Shown: one piece after another, positions 24,213-26,529 of the stretch
Numbering within the stretch: the stretch's first letter is position 1
Layout: each line of letters begins with the position of its first letter
Source: UBA2256 sp964453055
GTDB taxonomy: Bacteria; Spirochaetota; Spirochaetia; Treponematales; Rectinemataceae
Assembly (NCBI GenBank): GCA_964453055.1
Contig: CAYVOD010000019.1
Coordinates: forward strand, 1 to 26,529
Length of the DNA stretch: 26,529 nucleotides
Direction: 5' to 3'
Translations under genes and position numbers: made by a program
The notes under the pieces: model-generated
What the model was told of the DNA's origin: nothing
What the model saw: only the letters and a program-made list of their open reading frames with translations
The model's database searches: none

Positions 24213-24839
24213 ATGACGCAAGCGCTGATTTTCGATCTGGACAACACCCTTTATTCCGAAGCCACGGGTCTCGAATTGAAGGTGTTGGAGAAAATCAACG
24301 AATACGTCTCCTCTTACATGGGCTGGCCGCTGGAGGAAACCCACCCGAAGCGGAGAGAAAGAGCTCGCCGTTTTGGCACGACCTTGGAGTGGCTGGTCTT
24401 CGAGGAAGGCTTGCAGGACGTGGATGGCTACTTCGAGTATATTCATCCCGCGGGGGAGGAGGACTGCTTTTCCCCCGATCCGGCCCTCAAGACACTTCTG
24501 GAGTCGCTGGAGTATCCGAAAATAATCCTTACCAACGCTCCGATGGAACACGCCGAGAGGGTGCTCAAGGCGCTGGGCATAGAGCGCTGTTTTTCCCGCG
24601 TTTTCGATGTCCGGTATAACGGCCTCGTCGGCAAGCCACACCCTAAATCCTTTCTTCGCGCGCTGGAGGAATCGAACTTCCATCTGGAATCTACGGTTTT
24701 CATAGACGATAGCCCCAAATACATACGCGGCTACAAAGCCTTAGGCGGTAGAGCCATACTTAAGGACGAACTCGATCGTTTCGCCGATCTGGAATTCGAG
24801 CGAATCCGTTCCCTGTACGAACTACCTGAAATTCTCTGA
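24213..24839 (+). CDS. HAD-family hydrolase, pyrimidine 5'-nucleotidase type
   Basis: A 208-residue haloacid-dehalogenase phosphatase. Motif I is FDLDNTLY (D8, D10), motif II ILTNAP, motif III GKPHPKSF and motif IV VFIDDSPKY. The helical cap lies between motifs I and II. This pattern resembles the Sdt1/PHM8-like pyrimidine 5'-nucleotidases that dephosphorylate UMP or CMP, but HAD specificity is hard to read. The ATG is chosen because the conserved fold begins there; no Shine-Dalgarno precedes it. It is divergent from the rhomboid operon and converges on the nucleoside permease genes with 20 nt between. Confidence 0.88.
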   Translation: MTQALIFDLDNTLYSEATGLELKVLEKINEYVSSYMGWPLEETHPKRRERARRFGTTLEWLVFEEGLQDVDGYFEYIHPAGEEDCFSPDPALKTLLESLEYPKIILTNAPMEHAERVLKALGIERCFSRVFDVRYNGLVGKPHPKSFLRALEESNFHLESTVFIDDSPKYIRGYKALGGRAILKDELDRFADLEFERIRSLYELPEIL

Positions 24840-24859
24840 CGCTTTTTCGACCCGGGCGC

Positions 24860-25750
24860 TTACTCGCTCTTGGCTGAGGTGCCTAATGAGAGCGCGATGA
24901 GGGTCGCGGCGAAGGGAATCGCCAGGATGAATTCGCTGGGTATCCCGAATTGGCCCTGTGCGTAGTTGGAAAAACTCTCGGCCAGGGCGAAGACGAGACA
25001 GGCGAGCGCTGTCCTGCCGGGGCGGCGGTTTCCAAGATATATGGCGACCAGGGCAATCCATCCCCTGCCCGAACTCATGTTGGGCACATAGGCTCCTAGG
25101 GGGAGCGATAGGGAAGCTCCGGCGATACCGCAGAGAAATCCGGAAAGTACGACCGCCGCGAGCTTGAAGGAATCGGGCTTGAAGCCCATCGCGGCGACGG
25201 CTTCGGCCCTCGCCCCTGTCGCCCTGATCCTGGTGCCCAGGACGCTGCGGTAGACGATGAGGGCCGCCCCTGCGGCGAGGGCCCAGGAGAGATAGGTGAG
25301 ACTGTGCTGGGAGAATAGAACTTCGCCCAGGACGGGGATGCCTCCCAGGATCGACTGGAAGGAGCGGGCGGGGTCGGGAATTTTTAACGCGACGACGCTC
25401 CTTGTGCCGAACCAGGCGGCCGAAAGTACAGCGGTCAAGCTGGGAGCGAAGATATTGGCGGCAAGCCCGGTGATGAAGACATTAGCCTTGAGCTTTAGGG
25501 TGACGGAGCCGTAGATCCAGGCGATGAGGCTTGAGGCGAGAGCCCCCGCCAGGACGCCCAGCGTGAGGCTTCCCGAGGCCGCGGCGGCGGCGAAGCCGAA
25601 AAAGGCCCCGGCGAGCATGAGCCCTTCCAACGCGATATTCAGCATTCCCGCGAGCTCGGTGAAAAGGCCGCCGGCCGCGGCCAGGAGCAGGGGCGTCATG
25701 GCTTCGAGGGCGCTGGCGGCGATGCCCGCGGCCGTGTCGAGCTGGCTCAC
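24860..25750 (-). CDS. Nucleoside/BMP-type ABC transporter permease (second subunit)
   Basis: A 296-residue inner-membrane permease with about eight hydrophobic segments, of the branched-chain-permease fold used by BMP-dependent nucleoside importers (YufQ/NupQ-like). The block AGMLNIALEGLMLAGAF (about 34-50) and the cytoplasmic-loop motif GTRIRATGARAEAVAAMG are characteristic. The start is GTG at 25750 with AGGAGAG 4 nt before it; it overlaps the stop of the upstream permease by 4 bp (GTGA). With a partner permease, an ATPase and a binding protein (outside the window) it would import nucleosides or related compounds. The substrate is inferred. Confidence 0.9.
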   Translation of the reverse strand: MSQLDTAAGIAASALEAMTPLLLAAAGGLFTELAGMLNIALEGLMLAGAFFGFAAAAASGSLTLGVLAGALASSLIAWIYGSVTLKLKANVFITGLAANIFAPSLTAVLSAAWFGTRSVVALKIPDPARSFQSILGGIPVLGEVLFSQHSLTYLSWALAAGAALIVYRSVLGTRIRATGARAEAVAAMGFKPDSFKLAAVVLSGFLCGIAGASLSLPLGAYVPNMSSGRGWIALVAIYLGNRRPGRTALACLVFALAESFSNYAQGQFGIPSEFILAIPFAATLIALSLGTSAKSE

Positions 25751-26529
25751 GGTTCTCTCCTGTCGCCGGCATCGCCTATTCGCCCGCGTTTTGCGAACCA
25801 GGCAGGCGCTCTAAAGGAGGGTAGTCGCGTGGCGGTGATGAAAAGGAAGATTACCGCCTGGATGATGCCGACTATCTCCGGGCTGGCTCCGGCTCCCATC
25901 ATGACGCTTTTCGCCCCAGAATCGAGGTAGGCGTAAAACGCCGCGGCAGGCAGAAGGCCTAGGGGCTTTCCGCGGGCGATGAGTGCTACGGCGATCGCGC
26001 TCCATCCCACTCCAGAGGAAAAGCCACGCATAACCCTGCCGTAGGAGCCGAACACCATCAGGGCACCGGCGATTCCGTGCAGCGCGCCGGAGAGAAACAT
26101 GGGGACGAGGGCGTATACGCCTTCGTCTATGCCCGCGTAGCGGGCGAATTCCTTATTCGCGCCGCAGAGTCTCAGCTCGAACCCGAAGCGGGTTCTTTCG
26201 AGCGTGAACTTGCCGACGAGGACGGCGAGGAGGGCGGCGAAGATGCCCGCGCTCAGCGAGGAGGGGGGAAGTATCTTGGGCAGGGCCGCGGCGGGCGGGA
26301 TCGCCCGGGTAGCCTGGAAATTGCTGGCGGGATCCTGGAACGGGCCGGCGACGCAATAATCGACCAAGAGCACCACGATCGAGGAAATCAGGAAGGAGGA
26401 AATCAGCTCGTCAACCGCCAACCTTCGCTTCAAAAATCCCGAGAGGGCCCCGATAGAGCCGCCCGCCGCGGCCGCCGCGGCGAAGGAAAAAAGCCAGATA
26501 AGCGCCGCCGGCTTTTCCTTCATGGCTAT
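25747..26529 (-). CDS. Nucleoside/BMP-type ABC transporter permease (first subunit, 5' partial)
   Basis: The reading frame is open to the window end. An ATG at 26523 is probably internal: the sequence there (SIGALSGFLKRRLAVDELISSFL) corresponds to the middle of YufP/NupP-like permeases, which usually have about 100 residues before it. The visible part has the GPFQDP periplasmic loop and the cytoplasmic motif FELRLCGANKEFARYAGID. It overlaps the next permease by 4 bp, so the two subunits are translated together. The upstream part of the operon (ATPase, binding protein) would lie to the right of the window. Confidence 0.88.
   Translation of the reverse strand: MAMKEKPAALIWLFSFAAAAAAGGSIGALSGFLKRRLAVDELISSFLISSIVVLLVDYCVAGPFQDPASNFQATRAIPPAAALPKILPPSSLSAGIFAALLAVLVGKFTLERTRFGFELRLCGANKEFARYAGIDEGVYALVPMFLSGALHGIAGALMVFGSYGRVMRGFSSGVGWSAIAVALIARGKPLGLLPAAAFYAYLDSGAKSVMMGAGASPEIVGIIQAVIFLFITATRLPSFRAPAWFAKRGRIGDAGDRREP

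Noticed and set aside
24075..24683. Upstream extension of the rhomboid reading frame by about 200 codons
   Set aside because: The extension is antisense to the HAD gene and a GTG with AGGAGA at the right distance marks the real start at 24074.
1..26529. Mobile elements, phage genes, CRISPR arrays, toxin-antitoxin or defence clusters
   Set aside because: No transposase, integrase, repeat-spacer pattern, cas gene or defence-type domain was recognised; tRNA 3' ends show no attachment-site duplication within the window.

Overview
The window looks like ordinary chromosome from a GC-rich spirochaete-like bacterium (draft quality, with one 100-N gap). The lineage call is an inference. It rests on a CarD-family regulator directly upstream of an ispD/ispF pair, a fused aspartokinase-homoserine dehydrogenase, a lipoprotein with a relaxed lipobox, a TAXI-type TRAP transporter and a long RecJ. 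None of these is decisive alone. I see no phage, insertion sequence, CRISPR array or plasmid signal.

Layout, left to right. 1-1498: the end of a sodium-pumping decarboxylase operon (biotinyl carrier, then the beta subunit). 1627-4065: thrA, preceded by two hairpins and closed by a strong terminator. 4167-7771 (minus): a TAXI-TRAP uptake operon (binding protein, hairpin, DUF1850 protein, fused permease) with its own promoter. 8068-9543: a shortened GH31-like protein, preceded by an 8-G tract. 9596-10856 (minus): carD-ispD-ispF, with the assembly gap inside ispD/ispF. 10968-12770: a GH13 alpha-glucosidase divergent from carD. 12924-14762: ftsH. 14885-15714: a lipoprotein gene that lacks one A just after its start codon. 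15857-17407: cardiolipin synthase. 17437-18704: a CBS-domain protein and a Mn-type superoxide dismutase, divergently transcribed. 18804-18995: tRNA-Glu(CTC) and tRNA-Gln(CTG). 19041-24074 (minus): rhomboid protease-recO-deoA-recJ, a tight operon that may read on into the tRNAs. 24213-24839: a HAD phosphatase of the pyrimidine 5'-nucleotidase type. 24860-26529 (minus): two permeases of a nucleoside/BMP-type ABC importer, the second cut by the window end.

Functional links. The right end has a pyrimidine salvage flavour: nucleoside importer, nucleoside phosphorylase and nucleotidase. It is interleaved with RecF-pathway repair genes (recO, recJ). The left half is central metabolism and uptake: decarboxylase-driven sodium gradient, aspartate-family amino acids, TRAP uptake, isoprenoid precursors and alpha-glucan breakdown.

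I did not find a convincing new multi-gene system. The points most worth a second look are the reduced GH31-like protein with its poly-G leader, the apparently leaderless carD, the one-base defect in the lipoprotein gene, the insertion in RecJ, and the evidence that the 100-N gap hides roughly half a kilobase of ispD/ispF.
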